From: an uncultured Sphingomonadaceae bacterium
Lineage (GTDB): Bacteria > Pseudomonadota > Alphaproteobacteria > Sphingomonadales > Sphingomonadaceae
Length of the DNA stretch: 64,000 bases
Assembly: GCA_947488625.1 (NCBI GenBank)
Contig: CANKZR010000001.1
Coordinates: forward strand, 930,001 to 994,000
Reading direction: 5' to 3'
The position numbers and the translations under genes are program-made. Each line of letters starts with the position of its first letter. Positions within the stretch are counted from its first letter, which is position 1. Shown in pieces: positions 35,649-44,521 of the stretch. The notes under the pieces are model-generated. The model was not told where the DNA came from, searched no databases, and saw only the letters and a list, made by a program, of their open reading frames with translations.

Positions 35649-35990
35649 ATGGAAAACATGGAAGAAATGATGAAGGCCGCGCAGGAAGCGGCGCAGAAGA
35701 TCCAGCAGCAGATGAACGATGCACAGGTCAAGCTGGACGAGATCGAGGTTGAAGGCAGCGCCGGTGGCGGCCTGGTGAAAGTGCGCGCCAGTGCACGGGG
35801 CCGTATCATCGGCGTGAACATCGACGACAGCCTGTTCAAGGAAGAGGAAAAATCGATCCTCGAAGACCTCGTTACCGCCGCTTTCAATGATGCACGCGAC
35901 AAGGCCGACCGCAAGGCGGGCGAACACATGGCGGAAATGCAGCAGGGCCTGGGCCTGCCGCCGGGGTTCAACCTGCCTGGCATGGGGTGA
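35649..35990 (+). CDS. Nucleoid-associated protein of the YbaB/EbfC family
   Basis: A 113-residue helical protein: MENMEEMMKAAQEAAQKIQQ, then VKLDEIEVEGSAGGGLVKVR and a C-terminal DLVTAAFNDARDKADRKAG. YbaB/EbfC dimers bind DNA as tweezers and shape the nucleoid. A strong GAGGAG precedes the ATG. The dnaX-ebfC order is conserved widely; recR, usually the next gene, is absent here and is replaced by two secreted-protein genes. Confidence 0.95.
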   Translation: MENMEEMMKAAQEAAQKIQQQMNDAQVKLDEIEVEGSAGGGLVKVRASARGRIIGVNIDDSLFKEEEKSILEDLVTAAFNDARDKADRKAGEHMAEMQQGLGLPPGFNLPGMG

Positions 35991-36027
35991 TCTTGACGGC
36001 TTGAATCTCTCAAGCCATGATCGCAGG

Positions 36028-36921
36028 ATGAGTAATCGAAACAAGGGCTTGGCGTTAGCCCTGTCTGCGATCCTTGCAGCGCAACCTGCAGTCGCTCAAA
36101 CCGAGCCCACGGTTCAGCCGGCAGCCGTTGAATACGCGCCGGCCGGCCCCTGGACGGTGGATTACGCCGAAGACAGCTGCGCGCTTTTTCGCGAGTTTAG
36201 CGATGGTGAGAATGAGCTCTGGATCGAATTCCGCCAGATTGCGCCCGGAAGCATGGCCCGTGTCTTGATCGGTGGCAGCCATCTGCTTCTAACCGAGACT
36301 GCACCACACGTCACGATCTACCCTGAGGGCGAGGCCTTCGATCACTGGGCGAAGACCTTCACCAGCGAAGACGGCAGCGTACGCGCTATCATCACCTCGC
36401 TATACTTGCATTTGTTGCAATCGGGCGAACCGTCAGAGCAGGGCGATGAGGAAGAGGTAACGCCCGATCCTTTGCCCGAAATTGCGGGCATACAGATCGC
36501 CCGCGCATTCGATCATACCGTCGCTATCCGTACCGGCGAAATGGACACACCTGTCCAAGCGCTGCAAACCTGCATGACTGACCTGGTGCGGACATGGGGT
36601 ATCGATCCTGAAGAGCTTGAACGGGCTGTAACACCTCCGGTGCCTGAATTTGAAAAGCAGTGGAGGGCACGCGTACGAAATTATTATCCGCGCACTGGAA
36701 TTCACAGTAGCCGCAACACACGTTTTCCAGTTGTCCTGCTTGTCGGGCCAGACGGCAGGGTAGCAAGGTGCCGCTCGCCCAATGCGCTGGGTGACGAAGA
36801 TTTCGAAGCAGTGGCGTGCGCTGCGCTGACCAGGTTTGCGCGCTTCAACCCTGCTGTCGATGACGAGGGAGAGCCGACCTACGGATTTTGGTCAACATTC
36901 ATGGTTTACATCACGACCTAG
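36028..36921 (+). CDS. Secreted protein with TonB C-terminal-like domain, paralogue A
   Basis: A 297-residue exported protein. The signal peptide is MSNRNKGLALALSAILAAQPAVAQ. The first domain contains the motif WTVDYAEDSCALFREFSDG, shared with the next gene. The C-terminal about 75 residues resemble the TonB C-terminal fold, with FPVVLLVGPDGRVARCRSP and ARFNPAVDDEGEPTYGFW. No N-terminal membrane anchor or proline-rich spacer is seen, so a classic TonB role is unlikely; it is probably a soluble periplasmic protein. ATG 36028 is the first with a signal peptide. Its function is unknown. Confidence 0.75.
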   Translation: MSNRNKGLALALSAILAAQPAVAQTEPTVQPAAVEYAPAGPWTVDYAEDSCALFREFSDGENELWIEFRQIAPGSMARVLIGGSHLLLTETAPHVTIYPEGEAFDHWAKTFTSEDGSVRAIITSLYLHLLQSGEPSEQGDEEEVTPDPLPEIAGIQIARAFDHTVAIRTGEMDTPVQALQTCMTDLVRTWGIDPEELERAVTPPVPEFEKQWRARVRNYYPRTGIHSSRNTRFPVVLLVGPDGRVARCRSPNALGDEDFEAVACAALTRFARFNPAVDDEGEPTYGFWSTFMVYITT

Positions 36922-37002
36922 GTTGAGACGGGTCATTTTCATTCATCGGATGTCGAGCAGAATTGTCGGCACAATCAACAGAGACAACAGGGCGGGAACA
37001 TA

Positions 37003-37923
37003 ATGCAACGGGGCTTTCGTAAATTCGGCTACGGTATTGTTGCGGCAGCCAGTGTTCTGGCAAGTCCGGCGTCGTTGCGCGCTGACGAAGCATCGATTCT
37101 TCTGCCACCAACATCTGCATGGAATGCCGACTATGCGGAAGACAGTTGTGCCCTGCGTCGCACGTTCGGAAACGGGGACCAGAACGCCTATCTAGAATTG
37201 CGGCAGTTCGCGCCGGACACCGAGACGCAAGTCATCGTTTCCAGTGACCAGCAGAGGCTTCGTACCCGCCGCCTCGGCCTGACGTTCGTCCCGGATTCCG
37301 AGGCTATCCTTCCCACGAACGTGATGCAGGTCGAAGTTGGTGAATTCGGCAAGGGTTTTATCTCTACCATCGTACTCCTTCCTGCTGAACTGCGCGAACC
37401 GGTCGCGGCTTCGCAATATCAGCAGAGTTTAGGGTATCGGGGACAGTGGTCCGACGAAGAACGCGACGCGCGCGAGGCCGAAATTACCGGCCTGGCCGTC
37501 ACCCACGGTTTCCGCCGCGATTTCACGCTTCAGACCGGTCCGATGCATCAACCGATGGAGGTTATGCGCCATTGTCTGGACGAATTGTTGAACCACTGGG
37601 GCATCGATGTTGAAGCGCACCGTTCCTTGCTTCGCCCCGTACAGCCGGTGGAAATGGAGCGATGGTCTCGTAGAGTGACGGAGCGGTATCCACGCCATTT
37701 GGCTAAAACCGGAGAGCAGGCCGTTGTGCGCATCCGGCTGAACGTGTCTGCGACGGGATCACCCACCGACTGCGCAGTCCAAATTCCCATGAGCGATACC
37801 GACTTTAACGAGCTCGCCTGTTCGCTCCTGCTGGAACACGCCCGGTTCGAACCGGCAATTGACGGCAATGGAGATCCCATCGCCAGCTATTGGCTGACGT
37901 CCATTATCTACATTATGGAATAG
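37003..37923 (+). CDS. Secreted protein with TonB C-terminal-like domain, paralogue B
   Basis: A 306-residue exported protein and tandem paralogue of the gene 81 bases upstream. The signal peptide is MQRGFRKFGYGIVAAASVLA. The shared motif is WNADYAEDSCALRRTFGNG, and the C-terminal TonB-like part reads VRIRLNVSATGSPTDCAVQ then ARFEPAIDGNGDPIASYW. A Cys pair in the first and last domains is conserved in both copies. Sequence identity is moderate, so the duplication is old. Like its neighbour it has no known role; a heat-shock or envelope role is only suggested by the adjacent lon gene. Confidence 0.75.
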   Translation: MQRGFRKFGYGIVAAASVLASPASLRADEASILLPPTSAWNADYAEDSCALRRTFGNGDQNAYLELRQFAPDTETQVIVSSDQQRLRTRRLGLTFVPDSEAILPTNVMQVEVGEFGKGFISTIVLLPAELREPVAASQYQQSLGYRGQWSDEERDAREAEITGLAVTHGFRRDFTLQTGPMHQPMEVMRHCLDELLNHWGIDVEAHRSLLRPVQPVEMERWSRRVTERYPRHLAKTGEQAVVRIRLNVSATGSPTDCAVQIPMSDTDFNELACSLLLEHARFEPAIDGNGDPIASYWLTSIIYIME

Positions 37924-38158
37924 CCCATCGGCACTAAGCGGCAGTTGCCTACATTGTAGAAAGTCTCGCAATCCGCAGCACTGGGGAAGTCACGTCGCTT
38001 CTTCGTCGTGCAGAACGGATGGGTGAATTGAGGGCGGCGGGCGTTTCTTTGCCTGTAAACACCGTTCCAGGTGTTCCACATTACCTATCCACCCCTAAGC
38101 GCACACCGGACGTTGCAGCCGCGCAGGGTCGCCCCCATATTCGGCATCAAGCCTAAAT

Positions 38159-40561
38159 ATGGAAATCGAAATGACTGCATTCCCCCTTCTCCCCTTGCGC
38201 GACATCGTCGTTTTTCCCGGCATGGTGGTGCCCCTGTTCGTGGGGCGCGACAAGTCGGTGGCGGCGCTGGAAGCGGCGATGGAAAACGGCAAGGATATCT
38301 TCCTTGTCGCCCAGCTTGATCCTGCCTGTGACGACCCGGAGGCAGAGGACCTCTACGATCTGGGCGTGGTGGCGCAAGTGCTGCAGATGCTCAAACTTCC
38401 CGACGGCACCGTGCGCGTGCTGGTGGAAGGCCAGTACCGCGCGAGGATGAGCGAAATGCGCCTGTCCGATGACTTCGTGATGGCTCAGACCGAAGAAGTG
38501 GAGGAAACCACCGCCAGCGGTACCGAGGTTTCGGCCATGATGCGCAGCGCGCTGGGCCAGTTCACCGAATATGCCAAGTCGAACAAGAAGATGTCCGACG
38601 AGCTTGAGGAAGAGTTGAACGCTATCGACGATGCTGGTCGCCTGGCGGATGCGATTGCCGCCAACCTTTCGGCCAAGGTCGAGACGAAGCAGCAATTGCT
38701 GGCAGAGGGCGACGCGCTGAAGCGACTGGAAATGGTCTTCTCCGTAATGGAGGGGGAGCTTTCCGTGCTGCAGGTGGAGAAGAAGATCCGCGGTCGCGTG
38801 AAGCGGCAGATGGAGAAGACCCAGCGCGAATATTACCTCAACGAGCAGCTCAAGGCTATCCAGAGCGAGCTGGGCGGCGAGGGCGAGGACGGTGACGAAC
38901 TTGCCGCGCTTGCCAAGCAGATCGAGGAAACCAAGCTTTCCAAGGAAGCCAAGGCAAAGGCCGAGGGTGAACTGAAGAAGTTGCGTTCCATGCAGCCGAT
39001 GAGCGCCGAGGCGACCGTCGTTCGCAATTACCTGGAGGTTTTGCTGGGCCTGCCGTGGGGCAAGAAGTCCAAGTTAAAGAAGGATATCGGCAAGGCGCAG
39101 GAAGTGCTGGATGCCGATCACTACGCGCTGGAAAAGGTGAAGGATCGCATCGTCGAATACCTTGCCGTGCAGGCGCGCACCAACAAGCTGAAGGGGCCGA
39201 TCCTGTGCCTCGTCGGCCCGCCGGGCGTGGGCAAGACCAGCCTGGGCAAGTCCATCGCCAAGGCGACCGGTCGCGAATTTATCCGCCAGTCGCTGGGCGG
39301 TGTGCGGGACGAGGCCGAGATCCGCGGCCACCGGCGTACCTACATCGGTTCGCTGCCGGGCAAGATCGTCTCCAACCTGAAGAAGGCCGGCACCAGCAAT
39401 CCGCTGTTCCTGCTGGACGAGATCGACAAGCTTGGTCAGGATTTCCGCGGCGATCCGGCATCGGCGCTGCTGGAAGTTCTGGATCCTGAACAGAACAACA
39501 AGTTCCAGGACCATTACCTGGAACTGGATATCGACCTCTCGGACATCATGTTCGTCACCACGGCCAACAGCCTGAACCTGCCGCAGCCACTACTGGACCG
39601 GATGGAGATCATTCGGCTGGAAGGGTACACCGAAGACGAGAAGGTCGAAATTGCGCAGCGCCACCTGATCGCCAAGCAGGTGAGCGACCACGGCCTGAAG
39701 GACGGCGAGTTCGAACTGACCGAGGCGGGCCTTCGCGATCTGATCCGCTATTACACGCGTGAGGCTGGCGTGCGTACGCTGGAACGCGAGATAGCCAAGC
39801 TGTGTCGCAAGGTGCTGCGCAAGATCCTTGAAAAAGAGGTGGAAGGGGTGACGATCACACCGGAAAACCTTGGCGATTTTATGGGCGTACGCAAATTCAA
39901 GCACGGCGTTTCGGAGGAAGAGGCGCAGGTCGGTGCGGTAACTGGGCTCGCCTGGACATCGGTCGGCGGCGAACTGCTTACCATCGAAAGCGTCACCACG
40001 CCCGGCAAGGGGGAGGCGAAGACGACTGGCAAGTTGGGCGACGTGATGAACGAATCCGTCGCGGCGGCCTTCAGCTTCGTGAAGGCGAGGGCGCCTGCCT
40101 ATGGCATCAAACCCAGCATCTTCCAGCGCAAGAACATCCATATCCATCTGCCCGAAGGCGCCGTACCCAAGGACGGACCGAGCGCGGGTATCGGCATGGT
40201 CACCTCGATCGTATCCACCCTGACCGGTATCACCGTGCGCCCCGACGTTGCGATGACGGGCGAAGTCACCTTGCGCGGGCGCGTACTGCCTATCGGCGGT
40301 TTGAAGGAAAAACTGCTGGCGGCGTTGCGCGGTGGCATCAAGACAGTGCTGATTCCGGAAGAGAACGAGAAGGACCTCGCGGAGATTCCGGACAACGTGA
40401 AGGAAGGGCTGACGATCATTCCGGTGAGCCATGTCGACGAAGTGCTGGAGCATGCGCTCACAGCGATCCCGGCGCCGATCGAATGGACCGAAGCGGACGA
40501 TCTTGCCAGCCAGCCTCGCGGGACAGGTGGGGGCGATTTATCCGCCACGACGGCGCATTGA
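38159..40561 (+). CDS. lon: ATP-dependent Lon protease
   Basis: An 800-residue hexameric AAA+ protease that degrades misfolded and regulatory proteins. The LON substrate-binding domain (about 5-200) begins [20 protein letters not shown]. The AAA+ module has Walker [20 protein letters not shown]. The protease domain has catalytic S675 in [11 protein letters not shown] and K718 in [15 protein letters not shown], with the expected 43-residue spacing. The length is normal. The ATG at 38159 lacks a clear ribosome site; a second ATG at 38171 ([11 protein letters not shown]) is equally plausible. The 235-base leader showed no obvious sigma-32 box to me. Confidence 0.98.
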   Translation: MEIEMTAFPLLPLRDIVVFPGMVVPLFVGRDKSVAALEAAMENGKDIFLVAQLDPACDDPEAEDLYDLGVVAQVLQMLKLPDGTVRVLVEGQYRARMSEMRLSDDFVMAQTEEVEETTASGTEVSAMMRSALGQFTEYAKSNKKMSDELEEELNAIDDAGRLADAIAANLSAKVETKQQLLAEGDALKRLEMVFSVMEGELSVLQVEKKIRGRVKRQMEKTQREYYLNEQLKAIQSELGGEGEDGDELAALAKQIEETKLSKEAKAKAEGELKKLRSMQPMSAEATVVRNYLEVLLGLPWGKKSKLKKDIGKAQEVLDADHYALEKVKDRIVEYLAVQARTNKLKGPILCLVGPPGVGKTSLGKSIAKATGREFIRQSLGGVRDEAEIRGHRRTYIGSLPGKIVSNLKKAGTSNPLFLLDEIDKLGQDFRGDPASALLEVLDPEQNNKFQDHYLELDIDLSDIMFVTTANSLNLPQPLLDRMEIIRLEGYTEDEKVEIAQRHLIAKQVSDHGLKDGEFELTEAGLRDLIRYYTREAGVRTLEREIAKLCRKVLRKILEKEVEGVTITPENLGDFMGVRKFKHGVSEEEAQVGAVTGLAWTSVGGELLTIESVTTPGKGEAKTTGKLGDVMNESVAAAFSFVKARAPAYGIKPSIFQRKNIHIHLPEGAVPKDGPSAGIGMVTSIVSTLTGITVRPDVAMTGEVTLRGRVLPIGGLKEKLLAALRGGIKTVLIPEENEKDLAEIPDNVKEGLTIIPVSHVDEVLEHALTAIPAPIEWTEADDLASQPRGTGGGDLSATTAH

Positions 40562-40584
40562 AGCGATCGCTATATGGAGTTTGT

Positions 40585-40619
40585 GGCGCGCTGACTGATC
40601 GCAACATGGTTAGCGCGCC
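40585..40619 (+). terminator. Possible terminator hairpin after lon
   Basis: GGCGCGCT (40585-40592) and AGCGCGCC (40612-40619) are a perfect 8-base inverted repeat with a 19-base loop, followed by GTAACTTTTGC. The loop is large and the T-tract short, so it could instead be a protein-binding palindrome between lon and the HU gene. Confidence 0.4.
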
Positions 40620-40789
40620 GTAACTTTTGCGCAGTCAGAAGTGGCAAAGCTGCGTGTCGGGCGAAAAATACTGCCAGTGGAGCGGCTTTGCCTTTGACAG
40701 CGCGCCGAAAACTCGCTCAATTCCTGCCATCGCAGAGCGATTCACAACTTTCGTCTCGAGCACATAGATTTGAGGGGGTTCTCCAGAAC

Positions 40790-41062
40790 ATGAATAAGAA
40801 TGAACTGATTGGCGCAGTAGCGGATGCAAGCGGCCTGTCGCGCAATGATGCCACCAAGGCAGTAGAGGCCGTTTTCGACACCATCACCGGCACCCTGTCC
40901 AAGGGTGACGAAGTGCGTCTCGTCGGTTTCGGCACCTTCTCTGTTGCCAAGCGCAAGGCTTCCACGGGGCGCAACCCGCGCACGGGCGAACCAATGACGA
41001 TCAAGGCTTCTACCCAGCCTAAATTCAAGGCAGGCAAAGGTCTGAAGGACGCCGTGAACTAA
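40790..41062 (+). CDS. DNA-binding protein HU
   Basis: A 90-residue histone-like protein that bends DNA non-specifically as a dimer. The features are MNKNELIGAVADASGLSRND, the beta-arm sequence RKASTGRNPRTGEPMTIKAS (with the conserved RNPxTG), and the terminal FKAGKGLKDAVN. ATG 40790, after TGAGGGGG, gives the standard HU length; a longer in-frame extension upstream is not part of the family. HU following lon is a common gene order in proteobacteria. A strong terminator follows. Confidence 0.98.
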   Translation: MNKNELIGAVADASGLSRNDATKAVEAVFDTITGTLSKGDEVRLVGFGTFSVAKRKASTGRNPRTGEPMTIKASTQPKFKAGKGLKDAVN

Positions 41063-41097
41063 GCCACACCGAATGATATTCTGCAATTGCAGGATCC

Positions 41098-41131
41098 AAA
41101 GGGCCGTCCGCTGGGGCGGCCCTTTTCTTTT
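41098..41131 (+). terminator. Intrinsic terminator after the HU gene
   Basis: GGGCCGTCC and GGGCGGCCC form a 9-base stem (one G-U pair) around a short GCTG loop. An A-run lies on the left and TTTTCTTTT on the right, so it can also serve the convergent lipoprotein gene. Confidence 0.9.
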
Positions 41132-41162
41132 GCGCCTACCGCTTCGAGCTGCAGAAACGATG

Positions 41163-41981
41163 TTACCGCGCGAATTCGATTAGCGCAGTTGGCGCCGCCC
41201 TGCTGTTTGCATCGATATCCCAGGCCAGCATCTCTCCGCGCGGATCGGCCATCGGTCCCTCGTCCGTGTTGTTGGCCAGGATGCGCGCGTCGGTCACAAT
41301 GCGAAATGTGCCTTCGATCGGTTGCGTGTCGAGGCCGGATTCGTCCAAAGGTCGTCCATCAGCCTCCGCCATGGCGCCGAACATGCCCATCATCGCACCC
41401 ATCGGGTTGCCGCCCGTCGGCGCGAAACCGGGTGCCGAAATGCGTGCGCGACCATCATCGCGGAGACGGATGCTCACGAAGGAACTGGCCATCGGCATGT
41501 CCTCGAAAGTCGGAAAGTCGAAATCGTGCCCGAGCGTGCTGGTAATGGCGAAATCCACGACGAATACGCCATCACCGATAAATTCAACGCTGTTCCAGCC
41601 GCGTTGCCGTTCCAGCATTGCAGCCATTTGTGCAATCTCTTCCTCGTCGGACATGTCGACCCCGCCGATCATGCCCTCGATCATCTGGCGACCCATCGCG
41701 TCCTTGCGGGCACGTTCCGCAATTTCATCCTCGGTACAGGGGCGTTCCTTGCCGCTACCCGGTTCGAAACACGGTTCCGGCCCTTCAGCCTCTTGCGCCA
41801 TGTCGGCCAGGTCATTCAGGCCCGCCGCCACGATTTCACCCTGATAGGAAAAGGCAAACTGGCGATCGGCGTTGATATGCAGCATCGCGTCGAAGCTGCC
41901 CGGCTTGAACAGGCAGCCGGAAAGCATGGTCGTGGAAGCCAGCAGAGCAGCGCCCGCAGCCAAGCGTGTGAAATTGGTCAT
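41163..41981 (-). CDS. Predicted lipoprotein of unknown function
   Basis: A 272-residue protein with a lipoprotein signal: MTNFTRLAAGAALLASTTM then LSGC, so C23 is the lipid-modified residue. Mature segments include MLHINADRQFAFSYQGEIV, DLADMAQEAEGPEP and a Met/Gly-rich stretch GGNPMGAMMGMFGAMAEA. I do not recognise a named domain. It is envelope-located by the lipobox and lies 5 bases after the RlmB-type gene on the same strand, hence probably in the same transcript, without an obvious functional link. Confidence 0.75.
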   Translation of the reverse strand: MTNFTRLAAGAALLASTTMLSGCLFKPGSFDAMLHINADRQFAFSYQGEIVAAGLNDLADMAQEAEGPEPCFEPGSGKERPCTEDEIAERARKDAMGRQMIEGMIGGVDMSDEEEIAQMAAMLERQRGWNSVEFIGDGVFVVDFAITSTLGHDFDFPTFEDMPMASSFVSIRLRDDGRARISAPGFAPTGGNPMGAMMGMFGAMAEADGRPLDESGLDTQPIEGTFRIVTDARILANNTDEGPMADPRGEMLAWDIDANSRAAPTALIEFAR

Positions 41982-41986
41982 CGCAA

Positions 41987-42787
41987 TTATTCCCCCGTCG
42001 TTCGTGTCGCCACCGCGTATAGCGCAATTGCACCAGCGTTGGAGACGTTCAGGCTTTCCATAGCTTCACTGATCGGGAGCCGTGCCAGTGCATCGCAGTG
42101 CTGGGCAACGTTGTGGCGCATGCCTTCTCCCTCTGCGCCTAGCACGATAGCTACGGGGCCGGCGGGCAGGGCCTCTGCAAATTCCGCCTCTGCTTCCCCT
42201 GCAAGGCCCAGCCGCCAGTAGCCGGCCTCCGCGATATCTTCCAGCGCGCGTGAAAGGTTCACCACGCGAATCCACGGAACGACTTCCAGCGCGCCGGAGG
42301 CCGATTTGCCAATGACGCCGCCTTCGGGAGGAGCGTGTCGATCCTGCGTGACGATAGCAGCGGCGTTAAATGCGGCAGCAGATCGCAGCAGCGCGCCAAC
42401 GTTGTGGGGGTCCGTCACCTGGTCCAGCACGATGATGGGGCGCGATGGGTCGCCATCCAGCACATCGGCAAGGAGCAGGTCTTCAAGCGGATAACATTCC
42501 AGCACCAGTCCCTGATGCGGTGCATCCTTGGCCACCAGTCTGGCGAGGTCCGTCACCTCGGCATATTCGAGCGGAAAATCAGCCGGCAGTTCACCGTCCA
42601 GCGATTCGATGCCTTCGCGCGTGGCCCATAGCTTGCGGTGCTGGCGTCGTGGGTTCATCAAGGCCGCCTGCACTGCATGACGTCCCCACAGGCGCACATG
42701 CCCCTTCGCTGCCTTGCCTGATCCGCGCCCACCCTGCATGCGTCCGGCGCGCCCGCGAAGTGCTTTCTTGTCCTTGCCCTTGGCCAT
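41987..42787 (-). CDS. rlmB: RlmB-type 23S rRNA/tRNA 2'-O-ribose methyltransferase
   Basis: A 266-residue SpoU/TrmH-family enzyme using SAM. A basic N-terminus precedes the substrate-binding domain (LWGRHAVQAALMNPRRQHRK). The knotted catalytic domain shows LDQVTDPHNVGALLRSAAAF (motif 1), IVLGAEGEGMR (motif 2) and PISEAMESLNVSNAGAIAL (motif 3), the trefoil-knot residues. It matches RlmB, which methylates G2251 of 23S rRNA, but TrmH-like paralogues are similar, so the exact substrate is an inference. It precedes the lipoprotein gene. Confidence 0.85.
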   Translation of the reverse strand: MAKGKDKKALRGRAGRMQGGRGSGKAAKGHVRLWGRHAVQAALMNPRRQHRKLWATREGIESLDGELPADFPLEYAEVTDLARLVAKDAPHQGLVLECYPLEDLLLADVLDGDPSRPIIVLDQVTDPHNVGALLRSAAAFNAAAIVTQDRHAPPEGGVIGKSASGALEVVPWIRVVNLSRALEDIAEAGYWRLGLAGEAEAEFAEALPAGPVAIVLGAEGEGMRHNVAQHCDALARLPISEAMESLNVSNAGAIALYAVATRTTGE

Positions 42788-42940
42788 TTTGTCTCGCTTT
42801 CATCAATCTTTCGCGCCTCCTGCCAGCACGCCCATTGACAGGCAAGCGGCGCTTCGCCAAAGAGCCGCCTCTCGGCTGGACCGCTCCTGATTGCAGGGGC
42901 AAACCAAGGCAGGCGAAAGCTTGGCTCCCGGCTCTGGTGT

Positions 42941-43026
42941 GGACAGGTGGCCGAGTGGTTAAAGGCAGCAGACTGTAAATCTGCCCGCGCAAGCGTACGC
43001 TGGTTCGAATCCAGCCCTGTCCACCA
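42941..43026 (+). tRNA. tRNA-Tyr (GUA)
   Basis: An 86-base class II tRNA with a long variable arm and CCA. The acceptor GGACAGG pairs with CCTGTCC, the anticodon loop CTGTAAA gives GUA, the variable arm is CGCGCAAGCGTACG, and the T arm is GCTGGTTCGAATCCAGC. The 3' end is the insertion site of the downstream element, and the tRNA remains intact because the element supplies or restores the last bases. Confidence 0.96.
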
Positions 43027-43028
43027 CC
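43002..43028. repeat. attL: 3' end of tRNA-Tyr
   Basis: GGTTCGAATCCAGCCCTG followed by TCCACCACC, covering the T-loop to the CCA end of the tRNA and two bases beyond. A near copy stands at 59329-59354 with two substitutions and one deletion. Confidence 0.75.
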
Positions 43029-43140
43029 GCCCTTTCTCAGAACATCCCTGAAAAGCCCTAGAAATCGCAGAAAACCAAGGGTATTATCGCCCTTGCTGTC
43101 CGCATTTGACCGCTGCAATTTACCTGCAACCGGAACCAAG

Positions 43141-43218
43141 TGTGGGGGTAGTGTGGGGGTAAAGTGGCTTACCCCCACACTTTGGTTTCGCAACTCGGTC
43201 CCAAAAAATGTGGGGGTA
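43141..43218. repeat. Four integrase arm-type repeats at the left end
   Basis: TGTGGGGGTA occurs at 43141-43150, 43152-43161 and 43209-43218, and in inverted form (TACCCCCACA) at 43170-43179. The last copy overlaps the ribosome-binding region of the integrase ATG at 43224. Clusters of short repeats beside an integrase gene are typical arm-binding sites of phage-type tyrosine recombinases. Related copies lie at the right end. Confidence 0.8.
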
Positions 43219-43223
43219 GAGCA

Positions 43224-44435
43224 ATGGGCAAACTCACGGCGGTGGCGGTCAAGGCTGCCTTGGCGAATCCGGGCACCTATCAGGATGGTGACGGATTATT
43301 CCTGAAAGTGGACAAACGCGGCGGTGCCTACTGGAATTTGCGACTCCAGCAGGATGGCAAGCGACGGGATATCGGTGTGGGCAGCGCAAAGCTGGTGACG
43401 CTGGCGGAGGCGCGGGCGAAAGCCGCCGAACTCCGCAAGGCGGTTAAGGTCGAGAAGCGCGACGTACTGACGGAGCGCAGAGACGAGGAAGCCGCCAAAG
43501 TCACCTTCCGCGAAGCTGCCACCCAATATCATTCGGAGAACGAGGCCGGCTGGAAAAGCGATGTCTACGGTCGCCAGTGGCTCGCCAGTCTGGAAAACTA
43601 CGCCTTCCCAAAGCTGGGCGACATGACGACTGGCGGAATCACCGCTGCCGACATCATCTCGGTCCTGACGCCGATATGGCAGGAAATTCCCGAAACTGCT
43701 CGCCAGGTTCGCAACCGGATTTGCGCCGTGCTCGACTACTCCCACGCAAAGGGTTGGCGCTCCACGGAGGCTCCATCGGGCAACAGCAGCCTGAAAGCAG
43801 GGCGGGGGCTGCCTAGGCAGGTCAAGAAACCGGCAAACCGTAAGGCGATGCCATACGTCGCCGTTCCTCCATTCCTGACCGCCTTACGGCGCAAGCCATC
43901 CTATTCGCGTTTGGCGCTCGACTTGCTCATTTTGACCGGCGTTCGCTCGCAGGAAGTGCGGCTCGCGAAATGGGACGAGTTCGATCTCGATCAGCGCCTT
44001 TGGACCATCCCCGCCGAGCACATGAAGCGCAGCAGGGCGCACATCGTGCCGCTTTCAGAAGCTGCGATGGCGGTTCTTGTGAAGGCGGATGCAATGCGGC
44101 TCGAGGGAGCTGAAGTGGTCTTCCCCGGCATTACGGGCAAGGCGATGTCCAACATGACCCTGCTCAAGGTTATGCGCGACATGCAGGAGCCTTTCCACGT
44201 CCACGGTTTCCGCTCCAGCTTTACAGACTGGGCGGCAAACGAAGGCTTCTCCAACGCGGTCGTCGAAGCGGCACTGGCGCACAAGACACCTGATGCGGTC
44301 CAGGCCGCCTATCGCCGCACGACCTATCTCGGCACGCCGGAGAATCCCGGCGCGCGGGTGAAACTGATGGAGGCGTGGGGTAGCTACTGTTCTGGCAATT
44401 CGGCTTCTAGGAGCCTCGATCAGAGCGAAGCATAG
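43224..44435 (+). CDS. int: Tyrosine integrase of the element
   Basis: A 403-residue site-specific recombinase with an N-terminal arm-binding domain (DUF4102-like, GTYQDGDGLFLKVDKRGG). The core domain lies around residues 90-180. The catalytic domain contains R241 (LTGVRSQEVRLAKW), H327 and R330 (HGFRSSF), H353 (LAHKTPDAV) and nucleophile Y363 (AAYRRTTYLG). All catalytic residues are present, so it should be active. ATG 43224 is preferred to an earlier in-frame codon. It directly follows tRNA-Tyr, its attachment site, and its start lies among the arm-type repeats, suggesting autorepression by the integrase. Confidence 0.95.
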   Translation: MGKLTAVAVKAALANPGTYQDGDGLFLKVDKRGGAYWNLRLQQDGKRRDIGVGSAKLVTLAEARAKAAELRKAVKVEKRDVLTERRDEEAAKVTFREAATQYHSENEAGWKSDVYGRQWLASLENYAFPKLGDMTTGGITAADIISVLTPIWQEIPETARQVRNRICAVLDYSHAKGWRSTEAPSGNSSLKAGRGLPRQVKKPANRKAMPYVAVPPFLTALRRKPSYSRLALDLLILTGVRSQEVRLAKWDEFDLDQRLWTIPAEHMKRSRAHIVPLSEAAMAVLVKADAMRLEGAEVVFPGITGKAMSNMTLLKVMRDMQEPFHVHGFRSSFTDWAANEGFSNAVVEAALAHKTPDAVQAAYRRTTYLGTPENPGARVKLMEAWGSYCSGNSASRSLDQSEA

Positions 44436-44521
44436 GTTACGCACAAAAAGCGCGGGTCGAGTAGGTATTGCTCGACTGGCCGAAGCATTGCCCATCGCGC
44501 TGAATTCGCTAATCAATGCAA

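Noticed and set aside
37924-38158. Sigma-32 promoter before lon
   Set aside because: No convincing CTTG-type -35 and matching -10 pair was found at correct spacing.
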